DNA from: Castanea sativa
Taxonomy: Eukaryota; Streptophyta; Magnoliopsida; Fagales; Fagaceae
NCBI RefSeq assembly: GCF_040712315.1
Contig: NC_134014.1
Location: forward strand, 37,871,634-37,935,633
Direction: 5' to 3'
Length of the DNA: 64,000 nucleotides
Below are positions 34,601 to 47,800 of the stretch, piece by piece (within the stretch, counting starts at the first letter, position 1; each line of letters begins with the position of its first letter). The notes beneath the pieces are model-generated. The model saw nothing but the letters and a program-made list of their open reading frames with translations, was not told the DNA's origin and searched no databases. A program made the translations under genes and the position numbers.

Positions 34601-36885
34601 TCCTCTTGGAAGGTTTAACTGAGGGTAAGCCATACTGTGTACAGAAATGTCCTATTTCGTACTTGGCTTTGTTCTTGTTGATGTGGCTTTGGATTTTGAG
34701 ATCTCTGCACATCTTCATTCCTTCACTTCGAATGGTGCTAGAGATGTCTCCATAGGTTAGGTTATCATAATCTATGACACCTAAGGGGCTGCAAAGGGTT
34801 TCTTTTACCTTCTGGCTGAAGAGAGTTGGTAAACCATTGATGAATTTCTCCTTCCAAAATGGAGAATTACAATCTCTTCTGTGCATGACTCTAGTGGTAA
34901 AGATATCTTCATACCACTTATAATCTCCTAGGGTTTTACACCTAAGGTTACTCAGCTGCTCGTAAATCCTAGCTGTGATATTGCTGGGTTTACCTATGAA
35001 GTGTTTCATGATGGTATAAATGAGGGTATTGACTCCATCAGGAATTCCTTGCTCAATTTCATTGATGATGGGGTTTCCTTCCTCATCTTTCTGAATTGCA
35101 TACTTGATGTCTTCTTTGGACACTTCAGTAAGACAATTGTTCCACCATTGCTGGAGTTTACCTGTGAATCCTAATGCCATCATTTCTATGACTTCTCTAT
35201 GGGGACGACCTTCGTCCAGGTAGTTGTTGGCTACCATAGTCATATGCTGGATTTTGTTGAGGATTTCCTGTTCTGATAAACCGTCTATGTTCCATTCATA
35301 GAGTCTACCAGAGGATACTGAGAATTGGTTACTGACATTCCTTTCCTCATACCGGAGGTCAGGGGGTGATGGTCTAGGGTACCAATTCTTGGCTGAGCTG
35401 GTTGGATCAGGGTGGTAAAGCCGTTTTACCTCTAAATCCTGAAACTGGGTTTCTAGTTGTTCTAACTCCTGGTCAGAGGTTTGGCTAGAACTGCTAGAAG
35501 CTGATTGGACGTCTTGAACTTTAATTGATGAAGGGGTGGCTGGTTCCCTCTTCACTAGTTCATCCAATTTCTGGCTGACTATCTCTAAGGCTGACTTATC
35601 CTTAGGATAACTGAGACTGGTGTGTCTGGTTGTAGGTAACTTGACCAAAGGTTTTTCTAAAGCTTGGATCGGCTTGCTAGAGTTTCCTGGCTGGAGGATA
35701 ACTTTGTTTTCGATCCTGTCTTCTATCCTGTCAAGCTGTTTTCCTATGACACTTAGACACTGGTTGGTGTAATTATTTTGCTCAATAACCTTGTCAACTG
35801 GTTGATGCCTATCGGTGGCTGCTTTGAAAGGAGAGGCTATTATCTCCGTTCTCCGATGATTGAAGGTTATGGCTTCTAGGGGTGGATGACTAGACCTAAC
35901 AACTTCCTTAGTTGCGTTGGGTTCTTCTATGGTCCATGTTCTGGTGAGAACACGGAAGCGCTTTTCTTTGGCCAAAATACCTTTCGAAGTATATGAAAAA
36001 GGGGACATTACGGGATATTTCCCTCATGAATGCCGTCCATGAATCAAATACTTTTTCTTTTTGATCTCTGGTATAGTTGGCTTTGTAGGCTTCTCTCTTA
36101 GTCCTGTTTTCCTCAGAACTAAACTCTTTACCTAATTCTTCTAGGTCAGGGGCGAACTCTCTGTTTAACACCAAAATGTTCAGAGATTCCTCTTGCTGAT
36201 CTGGAGGCTGTTCCATATCAGTTCCAGATGGGGATGGGGGGGATTGCTCACGATCGTCTTCTTCCTTGACAATCGAATCTGGTTTGGCTGTGTAGCAAGG
36301 TGTGGTGAGTTGGGAATTGGTTCTAACTCCCTGAAGCTGAACACCTAAATCTCTTCTAGACCTTGGGAATGGTGATCCTAGAGGTCTGGTTGAGCTACAC
36401 TGGGATACTGGTCTGTCTCTAAGACTGGTTTCTATGGTTCCTAGGAGGCTGTCATCGAACCTGATGTGACGAGCATCTCTAAGGGCCATGAGGATTGAGC
36501 TGTTCAAACCTCTTCTGGTGAGTGGTTTCACTCCAACTTGGACTAATCCTATGTGTAGGAAGTTATGTCCTTTGTCTTTATGACTCTGGATAGCTGAGGG
36601 TGATAACAAGTAGCACGTTTCGTACTCCTTGTTGATTCCATAGACTTGTTCTATGGTCTTGACATGGTAGTCTGTTCTGAAAGCTGTTTTCAGAGACCAT
36701 GAAGACTTATAGAATTGGCTGGTGGCTACTTTTGGGATATTCCAATCTCCTATGTCTAGATCTAGATCGGATAGCTCATAAGTTTCTGAATTAATTGCTC
36801 CTACGTCTGCTGGGATATCTGGAATGGATGTGGGTTGAGAACATCTACTGCTGGTGGAAGAGTAACTTCTAAACAACCTATTCAT
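31695..36885 (-). pseudogene. Unit 7 component B3 polyprotein ORF1 (one frameshift)
   Basis: Best B3 copy. ATG at 36885. The movement protein carries the same 513-bp in-frame deletion as unit 4 (join TSLRDRPVS at about 36415). Then linker, capsid core (WNIDGLSEQEI, GFTGKLQQWWNN, FWKEKFINGLP), knuckle CYNCGKKGHFRSEC, coiled coil, retropepsin (IALIDSGADLNC), linker with SSAEKKGKGK, and the B3 C-terminal domain (RCWSTIPQWERNNW, STHLVLING, then YCGLCNHYASYHEHN). A single +1 frameshift at about 35950 separates the first ~310 codons from the remaining ~1,430; it sits in a short patch of altered CAG/CTG sites. Apart from that shift and the deletion the frame is open over 5.2 kb to TAA at 31695-31697. 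No RT. Confidence 0.87.
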
Positions 36886-37530
36886 GATTACGGGGTTACA
36901 AGTTTAAACCAACGATTACAACCTAGTCACCTTTATCCTCAAACTTCGGATCTAACCTTTAGATGCGAAGCACAAGTATACAACTATGGGATAGACACCT
37001 GATCTGTAAACTCCTTTTCGCCGGACTCTCCTCCAATAATGGGGACCACCCTAACACGCCTTCTCTCGGCTTCAACGGGCTGACCAAACCAAACCTAGGA
37101 AGATTTTCGGCCTCTTTAGAAAACGGAGCACACAACAGACTTTGGTAACAAATCTCACAGGTATATAATTCTGCAACAAACTTTAGGGCTAAACACAAAA
37201 ATAGGAAGAATCGGGATAACAGGGAAGCAAAGGTTAATTTGAAAAAATAATCACAGAATAACAAATAGAATGGTTAGAAGGAGGCTCAGCCTACCATTTG
37301 CAGATGTAATAGAAAATGATGAAATAATAGCAGACGAAGAAATAAATAAAAGGGAATGGAAGATTTATCATGAAATAGATGTAAAACAAAATATGGGGTA
37401 TGGGAGATATATCCATGAAAATAATTCAAAATAATTATAATGCCAAAAATAATCTGGATAACTATGGCGGCAGTGCCGACCAACTTGATTATATGATAAA
37501 CAGTAACTTACAATCCGACCGGGCCAAACT
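36886..37530 (-). other. Unit 7 5' leader
   Basis: Standard leader with hydrophobic short ORF (37286-37483) and 101-codon ORF (36959-37264). Bases 36885-36970 show altered CTG sites, including one arm of the ORF1-proximal hairpin. Confidence 0.65.
37286..37483 (-). CDS. Unit 7 leader short ORF, hydrophobic 65 aa
   Basis: Copy of the conserved leader ORF, 65 codons. Function unknown. Confidence 0.4.
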   Translation of the reverse strand: MVGTAAIVIQIIFGIIIILNYFHGYISHTPYFVLHLFHDKSSIPFYLFLRLLLFHHFLLHLQMVG

Positions 37531-37544
37531 TGGCTCTGATACCA
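37531..37544 (-). other. Unit 7 primer-binding site
   Basis: Minus strand TGGTATCAGAGCCA, initiator tRNA-Met type. Confidence 0.92.
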
Positions 37545-38162
37545 AAAGGGGGGTAAGCTACAGGCTAAGGCCGGTTGAGGCCAGTGTGCGGAAGGGAAAT
37601 GATAAAATACAAATGAAAGCCGACTGAGGCTACTTGGTTAATGAAAGCCGACTGAGGCTACTTGGTTACAACTGAAAAGCCGACTGAGGCTACCTGGTTA
37701 CAACTGAAAATTAAACTCTTCACTGGAAGAGGAGGGAATTTTGGAGTTGCTCTCAAGGCTGGACCTTGTTTCCTCACAAAATTGGACCTGCTGATGACTG
37801 GAGTCTTGCTTCCCTTAAATAGGCTGGAGGGAGCATTGGATGCTGCTGGATGATTGCTGAAATTACGGAGAGTAAATTGCTTTTACTGAGGTGAAAGCTG
37901 TTTCCACCGAAAGCAATAGTATCTCAGAATGATTGTGTCTGTGAACAGTAAAACTTTCACTGTTCATGCTACAGTTCATGCTACAGTGATTTGTCCCCTT
38001 GCTTTTCTGGATTCGGTCACTGTTGAAATAGTAACCTGTCGGGGAATCTGTGGTGGGGATCTTGTTGGTGATGTGGGTACTTTCCATATCAGTGGCTGGT
38101 GCTGATTTTGAATAGTAACCGGATTGCTATCTTATCCTGAGTTGCTGAGTCAGGATGCTTTT
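37545..38162 (-). promoter_or_regulatory. Promoter of unit 7 / 3' region of unit 8
   Basis: Three leader repeats (37615-37706), variant TATA TATTTAAGG (37813-37821), tandem TTCATGCTACAG duplication (about 37964-37988) and 3' hairpin (38134-38156). Matches the region after unit 3, also a B2. Confidence 0.78.
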
Positions 38163-41100
38163 TTAATTACTATCCAGATTATACCCGCTGTAAGGATCTT
38201 GGGAATCCTGGAAAGGGTCAATTGGACTGAGGTTAACTGATCCTTCAGAAGCAGTGGGAGAAATCTGTTCTTCTGTGTCTTCTTCATACCATGGGCCCTG
38301 ATAAGAGAAACCATTAATGAGGACAAGGTGCTTGGAGGGATGAACTTCCATCCAATTGTTTTTGTCCCATTCTGGTAGAGTACTCCAACATCTGATAGAA
38401 ACAAAGGGGCTGTTGACTTGCCTAACGGCATTTTGGATGATCTCAGGAAGCTGGCTAATTTGGTCATGACTTGTGAGTTTGATAAGTCTGATAAAACCGG
38501 ATTCAAACATTTGTGAGAGCCAATCAGGATCTCTTTCTTCTTCTTCTGACCCATCATCATAGTTGACCAAAAGTCCCGGAAGGGATGCTTGTTTTCATAT
38601 ACTGCGGAGCTGGTTCCAAAGTATTCTTCCCATTTGGCTTGCATGATATAATTATCAATATCATCTCGAATCATCCGGATTAGGGATAGAGAATGTTACT
38701 AACATTTGGAAATGTTTGAACCAACGATTCAGAGACTTGTTCATTGCCTTGCTATTCGGAATACGCTTTGTAAATCTGCGGCAAGTTGGCCGTGGCACTT
38801 CTTAGGGTCGTTCTAGTCTTAAGACTGAACTTAGCATAATCAGTACCCATGATAGTCGTCTTATCCATTGAATGGACATCCTCTTTGCCAAAGAGTTGAC
38901 TAGGTAAAAATAGCTCTTTTGCCTCAAGGTTTACCAAGTGGATTTCTATGGCGTTGAGGGTTTTCTGAAAAAGCTCATTGCTGTTTTGGGTAAAGGCCAT
39001 TTGGAGGTTATCAAGGATAAGCTTAATGGAGGCTGGTAAATCTATATGGGCTCCATTTTTGGAATGGTATTTCCTGGATAAGGCTTCCTGTAAAACACTG
39101 GCCATATTACTACTGGAATATGTCACCGTTGGAGGGACAAATTCCTGAAGGGATGTTGCTCCTCTATGGCTGGTAGAGGATGCGCCTTCATGCATTACAA
39201 AAGACTGTCCCGCTGGTAGTCTTTTGTCTTGAGGATAGTCCCTTGCGGGTACCTTCCCCTTGCCCTTCTTCTCTGCTGAAGAAGTCATCTCCCACTCACT
39301 AGTGGTGTTAAATATTGTTCTCTTCTGCCAAAAAAGGTTTGAATCATTTGAGATTTTCAAATAATTGTTAAAAAACCTTTTGCTTTTAAAACTGATGGAT
39401 GCAGAGATGCAAATATTTTCATGATGGATGTATGATGACAATTGATTTGAGTCAAAGGGATGATCAATTGTTTTGGCTGAATCAAGTTGCTGGGCTTGAT
39501 TATGAGCTGGAAGATTTTGGATGGTTTTATTACTGAGAGTTTTTGATATGGAAGCTTTCTGGAGGGAGCAAACCTCCCAAGGTTCTGGGCTTCTCATAAA
39601 CTCAAATTTGACAGTCTGACCGAAGGGATGGGCTGTGATACCTTCAGTATCTGTGATGAAAGGATACAATAAACACAAGAAAGGGTTTCCTAGGATGACT
39701 CTATCTGTCATGTTTTTGACAAGGACAAATTTTGTCATAAAGGATATGCCGCCTTGGCAAACCTCAGCTTGTGGGATATTGAAATCAATTTGCATTCTTC
39801 CGCCACTTGCGGATGTTAACCTCTCCTTAGACTTCTTGAAGTATCTGGAGGGAATGATTCCTTCTTGAATGCAATTAAGATCAGCACCTGAATCAATTAA
39901 GGCTATGACCTCAAATTCAAAATCTTTGCTGATGACAATCCTGACTTTGGAATGCCATTTATGGAAGTTAATCCTACTGATGGTATCTAAGAACAAATCT
40001 TTGCTGGGTTCCTGGATAAGATCAGCTGTAGGGTTAACTGTTTGGTCATCTTCATCATCTGAGGGACCTTCCTCATTGCTGTGATGAGAAGTGCTTTCCA
40101 AAATTTGGATTCTTCTATTAAGGAGATCAAAATCGACCCTAAGAATGGTTAATTCTTGCTTCAGGGTTCTAACTTTCGATTTGGTTTCCTTAAGCTCTTT
40201 GTGAAGGTCGTTGACTGTAACTTCCTTCTTGGACTGGGTAAACCTATTGTAGATTTGTTCTAAATCTACCTTGGGTTGCTGGATCCTTAGTGCAGGTTTG
40301 CTAGTTTCCTTAACTAAGGCCTGATGGAAAAGGGTAAGCTTCTGAGCTTTGATGATAGGGTCTTCTATAGCCTCTATGAGGTCTAAAAGAAGTTCCTCTT
40401 GCTTGTTGAGAACACTGATGGTTTTGTTCCTACAACCACCATCTTTGCAAGGCATGGGTCTATCCTGGCCACTAGAGATACTGGTACTAGAGGGATCAGA
40501 GGATAACCTGTATATCTGCCTAAGCTCACTGTCACTAGCACTGCTGAATGACTCGCTGTCTGAGCGGTCAAGTTCTAGTAACTTGAAGATCTCAACTTTG
40601 CTGGGTTGGTCACTAATGAGGCTATTGATAAGGGATTTGGCCTTAGCTCTACACTCATTCCTGAAATGACCTTTCTTTCCACAGTTGTAGCATTTGCCAG
40701 ATGCTTGTGGAATGGGTTCCTTGGATTTTCCTTTCTTATAGAAATCATCAGTCTTGAACTTCTGTTTTCTATAATACTTGGCTGGTTTCTTCCTATAGGA
40801 TTTCTCAAAGGATTCTTTTCCTTTGTGCTTGGATTTCCTCTTGGAAGGTTTGACTGAGGGTAAGCCATACTGTGTAAAGAAATGCCCTATTTCGTACTTG
40901 GCTTTGTCCTTGTTGATATGGCTTTGGATTTTGAGATCTCTGCACATCTTCATTCCTTCACTTTGAATGGTGCTAGAGATGTCTCCATAGGTTAGGTTAT
41001 CATAATCTATGACACCTAAGGGGCTGCAGAGGGTTTCCTTAACCTTCTGGCTGAAGAGGGTTGGCAAACCATTAATGAATTTCTCCTTCCAAAATGGAGA

Positions 41101-43620
41101 ATTACAATCTCTTCTGTGCATGACCCTAGTGGTAAAGACGTCTTCATACCACTTGTAATCTCCTAGGGTTTTACACCTAAGGTTACTCAGCTGCTCGTAA
41201 ATCCTAGCTGTGATATTGCTGGGTTTACCTATGAAGTGTTTCATGATGGTATAAATGAGGGTATTGACTCCATCAGGAATTCCTTGCTCAATTTCATTGA
41301 TGATGGGGTTTCCTTCCTCATCTTTCTGAATTGCATACTTGATGTCCTCTTTGGACACTTCAGTAAGACAATTGTTCCACCATTGCTGGAGTTTACCTGT
41401 GAATCCTAATGCCATCATTTCTATGACTTCTCTATGGGGACGACCTTCGTCCAGGTAGTTGTTGGCTACCATAGTCATATGCTGGATTTTGTTTAGGATT
41501 TCCTGTTCTGATAAACCGTCTATGTTCCATTCATAGAGTCTACCAGAAGATACTGAGAATTGGTTACTCACATTCCTTTCCTCGTACCTGAGGTCAGGGG
41601 GTGATGATCTAGGGTACCAATTCTTGGCTGAGCTGGTTGGATCAGGATGGTAAAGCCGTTTTACCTCCAAATCCTGAAACTGGGTTTCTAGTTGTTCTAA
41701 CTCCTGGTCAGAGGTTTGGCTAGAACTGCTAGAGGCTGATTGGACGTCTTGAACTTTAATTGATGAAGGGGTGGCTGGTTCCCTCTTCACTAGTTCATCC
41801 AATTTCTGGCTGACTATCTCTAAGGCTGACTTATCCTTAGGATAACTGAGACTGGTGTGTCTGGTTGTAGGTAACTTGACCAAAGCTTGGATCGGCTTGC
41901 TAGAGTTTCCTGGCTGGAGGATAACTTTGTTTTCGATCCTGTCTTCTATCCTGTCAAGCTGTTTTCCTATGACACTTAGACACTGGTTGGTGTAATTATT
42001 TTGCTCAATAACCTTGTCAACTGGTTGATGCCTATCGGTGGCTGCTTTGAAAGGAGAGGCTATTATCTCCGTTCTCCGATGATTGAAGGTTATGGCTTCT
42101 AGGAGTGGGTGACTAGACCTAACAACTTCCTTAGTTGCGTTGGGTCCTTCTATGGTCCATGTTCTGGTGAGAACACAGAACTGCTTTTGCTGGCCAAAAT
42201 ACCTTTCGAAGTATATGAAAAAGGGGACATTACGGGATATTTCCCTCATGAATGCCGTCCATGAATCAAATACTTTTTCTTTTTGATCTCTGGTATAGTT
42301 GGCTTTGTAGGCTTCTCTCTTAGTCCTGTTTTCCTCAGAACTAAACTCCTTACCTAATTCTTCTAGGTCAGGGGCGAACTCTCTGTTTAAAACCAGAAGG
42401 TTCAGAGATTCCTCATGCTGATCTGGAGGCTGTTCCATATCAGTTCCAGATGGGGATGGGGGGGATTGCTCACGATCGTCTTCTTCCTTGACAATCGAAT
42501 CCGGTTTGGCTGTGTAGCAAGGTGTGGTGAGTTGGGAATTGGTTCTAACTCCCTGAAGCTGAACACCTAAATTTCTTCTAGACCTAGGAAAAGGTGATCC
42601 TAAAGGTCTGGTTGAGCTACACTGGGATGCTGGTCTGTCTCTATGGTAGACAGGTGACTGTTTTAGATCTGCTGTAGATCTAAACTGGGATATATCCAGG
42701 GGTTGCCTACACTCATAGTCTAGAGGAGTGCTAAGCCTAGATTTGTCGAAACTTAACCTAACCGTGCCGTCGGCTAGTTGCTGGACAAATTCTAGATCTG
42801 GATTCTGGGCTGGGTTTTGGATCTGTAGAGCATGATTCTCATTCTCTAACATCCAATTGGCTGGGAAAGTGACATCTGACCATTTGAGGGTTCTAGGTAC
42901 CCTAACCTTAGCTCTGGGGTCAGTAGTCTGGATGAGGGTTGTTTCACCCTTCTGCCTCCTATCAAGTGCTCCAACATTCATGTTCGTTCTCATGCACTTG
43001 TAGTAAACTCTGTATATCAAGGCGATCTGACTGGTTCCCTGTGTCATGAGGGTTCCATGTGTCTTGATATTGAGGGTGAGGGCTTTGATAACTGTTTTGT
43101 CATGGAGGTAGATGGAAAAATCTGGAAAACAGTTAAAATGGATGGGTCCGTTGCTAAGACTGGTTTTTATGGTTCCTAGGAGGCTGTCATCGAACCTGAT
43201 GTGACGAGCATCTCTAAGGGCCATGAGGATTGAGCTGTTCAAACCTCTTCTGGTGAGTGGTTTCACTCCAACTTGGACTAATCCTATGTGTAGGAAGTTA
43301 TGTCCTTTGTTTTTATGACTCTGGATAGCTGAGGGTGATAACAAGTAGCACGTTTCGTACTCCTTGTTGATTCCATAGACTTGTTCTATGGTCTTGACAT
43401 GGTAGTCTGTTCTGAAAGCTGTTTTCAGAGACCATGAAGACTTATAGAATTGGCTGGTGGCTGCTTTTGGGATATTCCAATCTCCTATGTCTAGATCTAG
43501 ATCGGATAGCTCATAAGTTTCCGAATTAATTGCTCCTACGTCTGCTGGGATATCTGGAATGGATGTGGGTTGAGAACATCTACTACTGGTGGAAGAGTGA
43601 CTTCTAAACAACCTATTCAT
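38163..43620 (-). pseudogene. Unit 8 component B2 polyprotein ORF1 (nearly intact)
   Basis: Best complete component B. One frame of 1,622 codons runs from ATG at 43620 to 38752, with the last ~135 codons in another frame (38163-38570). Domains: 30K-type movement protein (about 1-330, complete), acidic linker, capsid core (W698 of WNIDGLSEQEI; W747-W748 of QQWWNN), Lys-rich basic stretch, CCHC knuckle C977-X2-C980-X4-H985-X4-C990, coiled coil, retropepsin (D1243-S-G), linker with SSAEKKGKGK, then the unrecognised C-terminal domain and an ORF2-derived tail ending SGYNLDSN. Frame changes at 38570-38780 fall in a CTG/CAG-altered patch and may be artefact. RT and RNase H are absent, so replication would need component A in trans. 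Component length, primer site to primer site, is 6,736 bp. Confidence 0.88.
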
Positions 43621-44266
43621 GATTTTGGGGTTACAAGTTTAAACCAACGATTACAACCTAGTCACCTTTATCCTCAAACTTCTGGATCTAACCTTTAGAT
43701 CTGAAGCACAAGTATACAACTATGGGATAGACACCTGATCTGTAAACTCCTTTTCGCCGGACTCTCCTCCAATAATGGGGACCACCCTAACACGCCTTCT
43801 CTCGGCTTCAACGGCCGACCAAACCAAACCTAGGAAGATTTTCGGCCTCTTTAGAAAACGGAGCACCTCACAGACTTTGGTAACAAATCTCACAGGTATA
43901 TAAATCTGCAACAAACTTTTAGGGCTAAACACAAAAATACGAAGAATCGGGATAACAGGGAAGCAAAGGTTAATTTGAACAAATAATCACAGAATAACAA
44001 ATAGAATGGTTAGAAGGAGGCTCAGCCTACCATTTACAGATGTAATAGAAAATGATGAAGTAATAGCAGACGAAGAAATAAATAAAAGGGAATGGAAGAG
44101 TTATCATGAAATAGATGTAAAACAAAATATGGGGTATGGGAGATATATCCATGAAAATAATTCAAAATAATTATAATGCCAAAAATAATCTGGATAACTA
44201 TGGCGGCAGTGCCGACCAACTTGATTATATGATAAACAGTAACTTACAATCCGACCGGGCCAAACT
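43621..44266 (-). other. Unit 8 5' leader
   Basis: Standard leader with hydrophobic short ORF (44034-44219). The second leader ORF differs here (43720-43932, 70 codons) because of a one-base length change near AAACTTTTAGGG, which argues against that ORF being a conserved protein. Confidence 0.65.
44034..44219 (-). CDS. Unit 8 leader short ORF, hydrophobic 61 aa
   Basis: Copy of the conserved leader ORF, 61-codon form. Function unknown. Confidence 0.38.
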   Translation of the reverse strand: MVGTAAIVIQIIFGIIIILNYFHGYISHTPYFVLHLFHDNSSIPFYLFLRLLLLHHFLLHL

Positions 44267-44280
44267 TGGCTCTGATACCA
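44267..44280 (-). other. Unit 8 primer-binding site
   Basis: Minus strand TGGTATCAGAGCCA, initiator tRNA-Met type. Confidence 0.92.
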
Positions 44281-44888
44281 AAAGGGGGGTAAGCTACAGG
44301 CTAAGGCCGGTTGAGGCCAGTGTGCGGAAGGGAAATGATAAAATACAAATGAAAGCCGACTGAGGCTACTTGATTAATGAAAGCCGACTGAGGCTACTTG
44401 GTTACAACTGAAAAGCCGACTGAGGCTACCTGGTTACAACTGAAAATTAAACTCTTCACTGGAAGAGGAGGGAATTTTGGAGTTGCTCTCAAGGCTGGAC
44501 CTTGTTTCCTCACAAAATTGGACCTGCTGAAGACTGGAGATGAGGCTGCCTTATATAGACTGGAGGGAGCCTTGGATGCTGCTGGATGATTGCTGAAATT
44601 ACGGAGAGTAAATTGCTTTTACTGAGGTGAAAGCTGTTTCCACCGAAAGCAATAGTATCTCGAAATGATTGTGTCTGTGAACAGTAAATTGCTTTGACTG
44701 TTCATGCTATAGTGATTTGTCCCCTTGCTTTTCCTGATTCGGTCACTGTTGAAATAGTAACCTGTCGAGGAAGCTGCTGGGTGCTGGTACTGTTGACTAA
44801 GCGGGTACTGTTCAAATCAGTGGCTGGTGCTGATTTTGAATAGTAACCGTACTGAAATCTTATCCTGATTTGCTTGAGTCAGGATGCT
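44281..44888 (-). promoter_or_regulatory. Promoter of unit 8 / 3' region of unit 9
   Basis: Three leader repeats (44350-44442), TATA box TATATAAGG (44549-44557) and 3' hairpin (44862-44885). Confidence 0.78.
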
Positions 44889-47800
44889 TTAGTCAGTATC
44901 AGGAGCAACTGATGGGTCCGCAGTAGAGGAGAGGATCTTTTTCTCTGTACAGGAACTCTCTGGGGTTACTTGCTGATTTGGCCATGATTTGTGAGCTTAA
45001 TGAGCCTGATAAATCTGGATTCAAACATTTGTGAGAGCCAATCAGGATCTCTTTCTTCTTCTTCTGACCCATCATCATAGTTGACCAAAAGTCCCGGGAA
45101 GGGATGCTTGTTTTCATATACCCTGGAGCTGGTTCCAAAGTATTCTTCCCATTTGGCTTGCATGATATAATTATCAATATCATCTGAATCATCTGGATTA
45201 GGGATAGAGAATGTTACTAACATTTGGAAATGTTTGAACCAACGATTCAGAGACCTGTTCATTGCCTTGCTATTCAGAATACGGTTTTGTAAATCTGCTG
45301 GCAAGTTGGCTGTGGCACTTCTTAGGGTCGTTCTAGTCTTAAGACTGAACTTAGCATAATCAGTACCCATGATAGTCATCTTATCCATTGAATGGACATC
45401 CTCTTTGCCAAAGAGTTGACTAGGTAAAAATAGCTTTCTTGCCTCAAGGTTTACCAAGTGGATTTCTATGGCTTTGAGGGTTTTTTGGAAAAGCTCATTG
45501 CTGTTTTGGGTAAAGGCCATTTGAAGGTTATCAAGGATAAGCTTAATGGAGGCTGGTAAATTTATATGGGCTCCATTTTTGGAATGGTATTTCCTGGATA
45601 AGGCTTCCTGTAAAACACTAGCCATATTACCACTGGAATATGTCACCGTTGGAGGGACAAATTCCTGAAGGGATGTTGCTCCTCTATGGCTGGTAGAGGA
45701 TGCGCCTTCATGCTTTACAAAAGACTGTCCCGCTGGTAGTCTTTTGTCTTGAGGATAGTCCCTTACGGGTACTTTCCCCTTGCCCTTCTTCTCTGCTGAA
45801 GAAGTCATCTTCCACTTACTAGTGGTATTAAGTATTGCTTTCTCTTTATCCTGCGAAGAAAGGTTTGGATCATTTGAGATTTTCAAATAATTGTTAAAAA
45901 CCTTTTTGCTTTGAAAACTGATGGATGCAGAAATGCAAATATTTTCATGATGAATGCATGATGACAATTGATTGGAGTCAAAGGGATGATCAATTGCTTT
46001 TGCTGAATCAAGTTGCTGGGCTTGATTACTGGATGGGAGGATGGTGATAGTACTGAGAGTTTTTGATATTGAAGCTTTCTGGAGGGAGTAAACTTCCCAA
46101 GGTTCTGGGCTTCTCATAAACTCAAATTTGACAGACTGACCAAAAGGATGGGCTGTGATTCCTTCAGTATCTGTGATGAAAGGATACAATAAACACAAGA
46201 AAGGGTTTCCTAAGATGACTCTATCTGTCATGTTTTTGACAAGGACAAATTTTGTCATAAAGGATATGCCGCCTTGGCAAACCTCAGCTTGTGGGATATT
46301 GAAATCAATTTGCATTCTTCCGCCACTTGCGGATGTTAACCTCTCCTTAGACTTCTTGAAGTATTTGGAGGGAATGATTCCTTCTTGAATGCAATTAAGA
46401 TCAGCACCTGAATCCATTAAGGCTATGACCTCAAATTCAAAATCTTTGCTGATGACAATCCTGACTTTGGAATGCCATTTATGGAAGTTAATCCTACTGA
46501 TGGTATCTAAGAACAAATCTTTGCTGGGTTCCTGGATAAGATCAGCTGTAGGGTTAACTGTTTGGTCATCTTCATCATCTGAGGGACCTTCCTCATTGCT
46601 GTGATGAGAAGTGCTTTCCAAAATTTGGATTCTTCTATTAAGGAGATCAAAATCGACCCTAAGAATGGTTAATTCTTGCTTCAGGGTTCTAACTTTCGAT
46701 TTGGTTTCCTTAAGCTCTTTGTGAAGGTCGTTGACTGTAACTTCCTTCTTGGACTGGGTAAACCTATTGTAGATTTGTTCTAAATCTACCTTGGGTTGCT
46801 GGATCCTTAGTGCAGGTTTGCTAGTTTCCTTAACTAAGGCCTGATGAAAAAGGGTAAGCTTCTGAGCTTTGATGGTAGGGTCTTCTATAGCCTCTATGAG
46901 GTCTAAAAGAAGTTCCTCTTGCTTGTTGAGAACACTGATGGTTTTGTTCCTACAACAACCATCTTTGCAAGGCATGGGTCTATCCTGGCCACTAGAGGTA
47001 CTGGTACTAGAGGGATCAGAGGATAACCTGTATATCTGCCTAAGCTCACTGTCACTAGCACTGCTGAATGACTCGCTGTCTGAGCGGTCAAGTTCTAGTA
47101 ACTTGAAGATCTCAACTTTGCTGGGTTGGTCACTAATGAGGGTATTGATAAGGGATTTGGCCTTAGCTCTACACTCATTCCTGAAATGACCTTTCTTTCC
47201 ACAGTTGTAGCATTTGCCAGATGCTTGTGGAATGGGTTCCTTGGATTTTTCTTTCTTATAGAAATCATCAGTCTTAAACTTCTGTTTTCTATAATACTTG
47301 GCTGGTTTCTTCCTATAGGATTTCTCAAAGGATTCTTTTCCTTTGTGCTTGGATTTCCTCTTGGAAGGTTTGACTGAGGGTAAGCCATACTGTGTACAGA
47401 AATGTCCTATTTCGTACTTGGCTTTGTTCTTGTTGATATGGCTTTGGATTTTGAGATCCCTGCACATCTTCATTCCTTCACTTCGAATGGTGCTAGAGAT
47501 GTCTCCATAGGTTAGGTTATCATAATCTATGACACCTAAAGAACTGCAGAGGGTTTCTTTTACCTTCTGGCTGAAGAGAGTTGGTAAACCATTGATGAAT
47601 TTCTCCTTCCAAAATGGAGAATTACAATCTCTTCTGTGCATGACTCTAGTGGTAAAGATATCTTCATACCACTTATAATCTCCTAGGGTTTTACACCTAA
47701 GGTTACTCAGCTGCTCGTAAATCCTAGCTGTGATATTGCTGGGTTTACCTATGAAGTGTTTCATGATGGTATAAATGAGGGTATTGACTCCATCAGGAAT

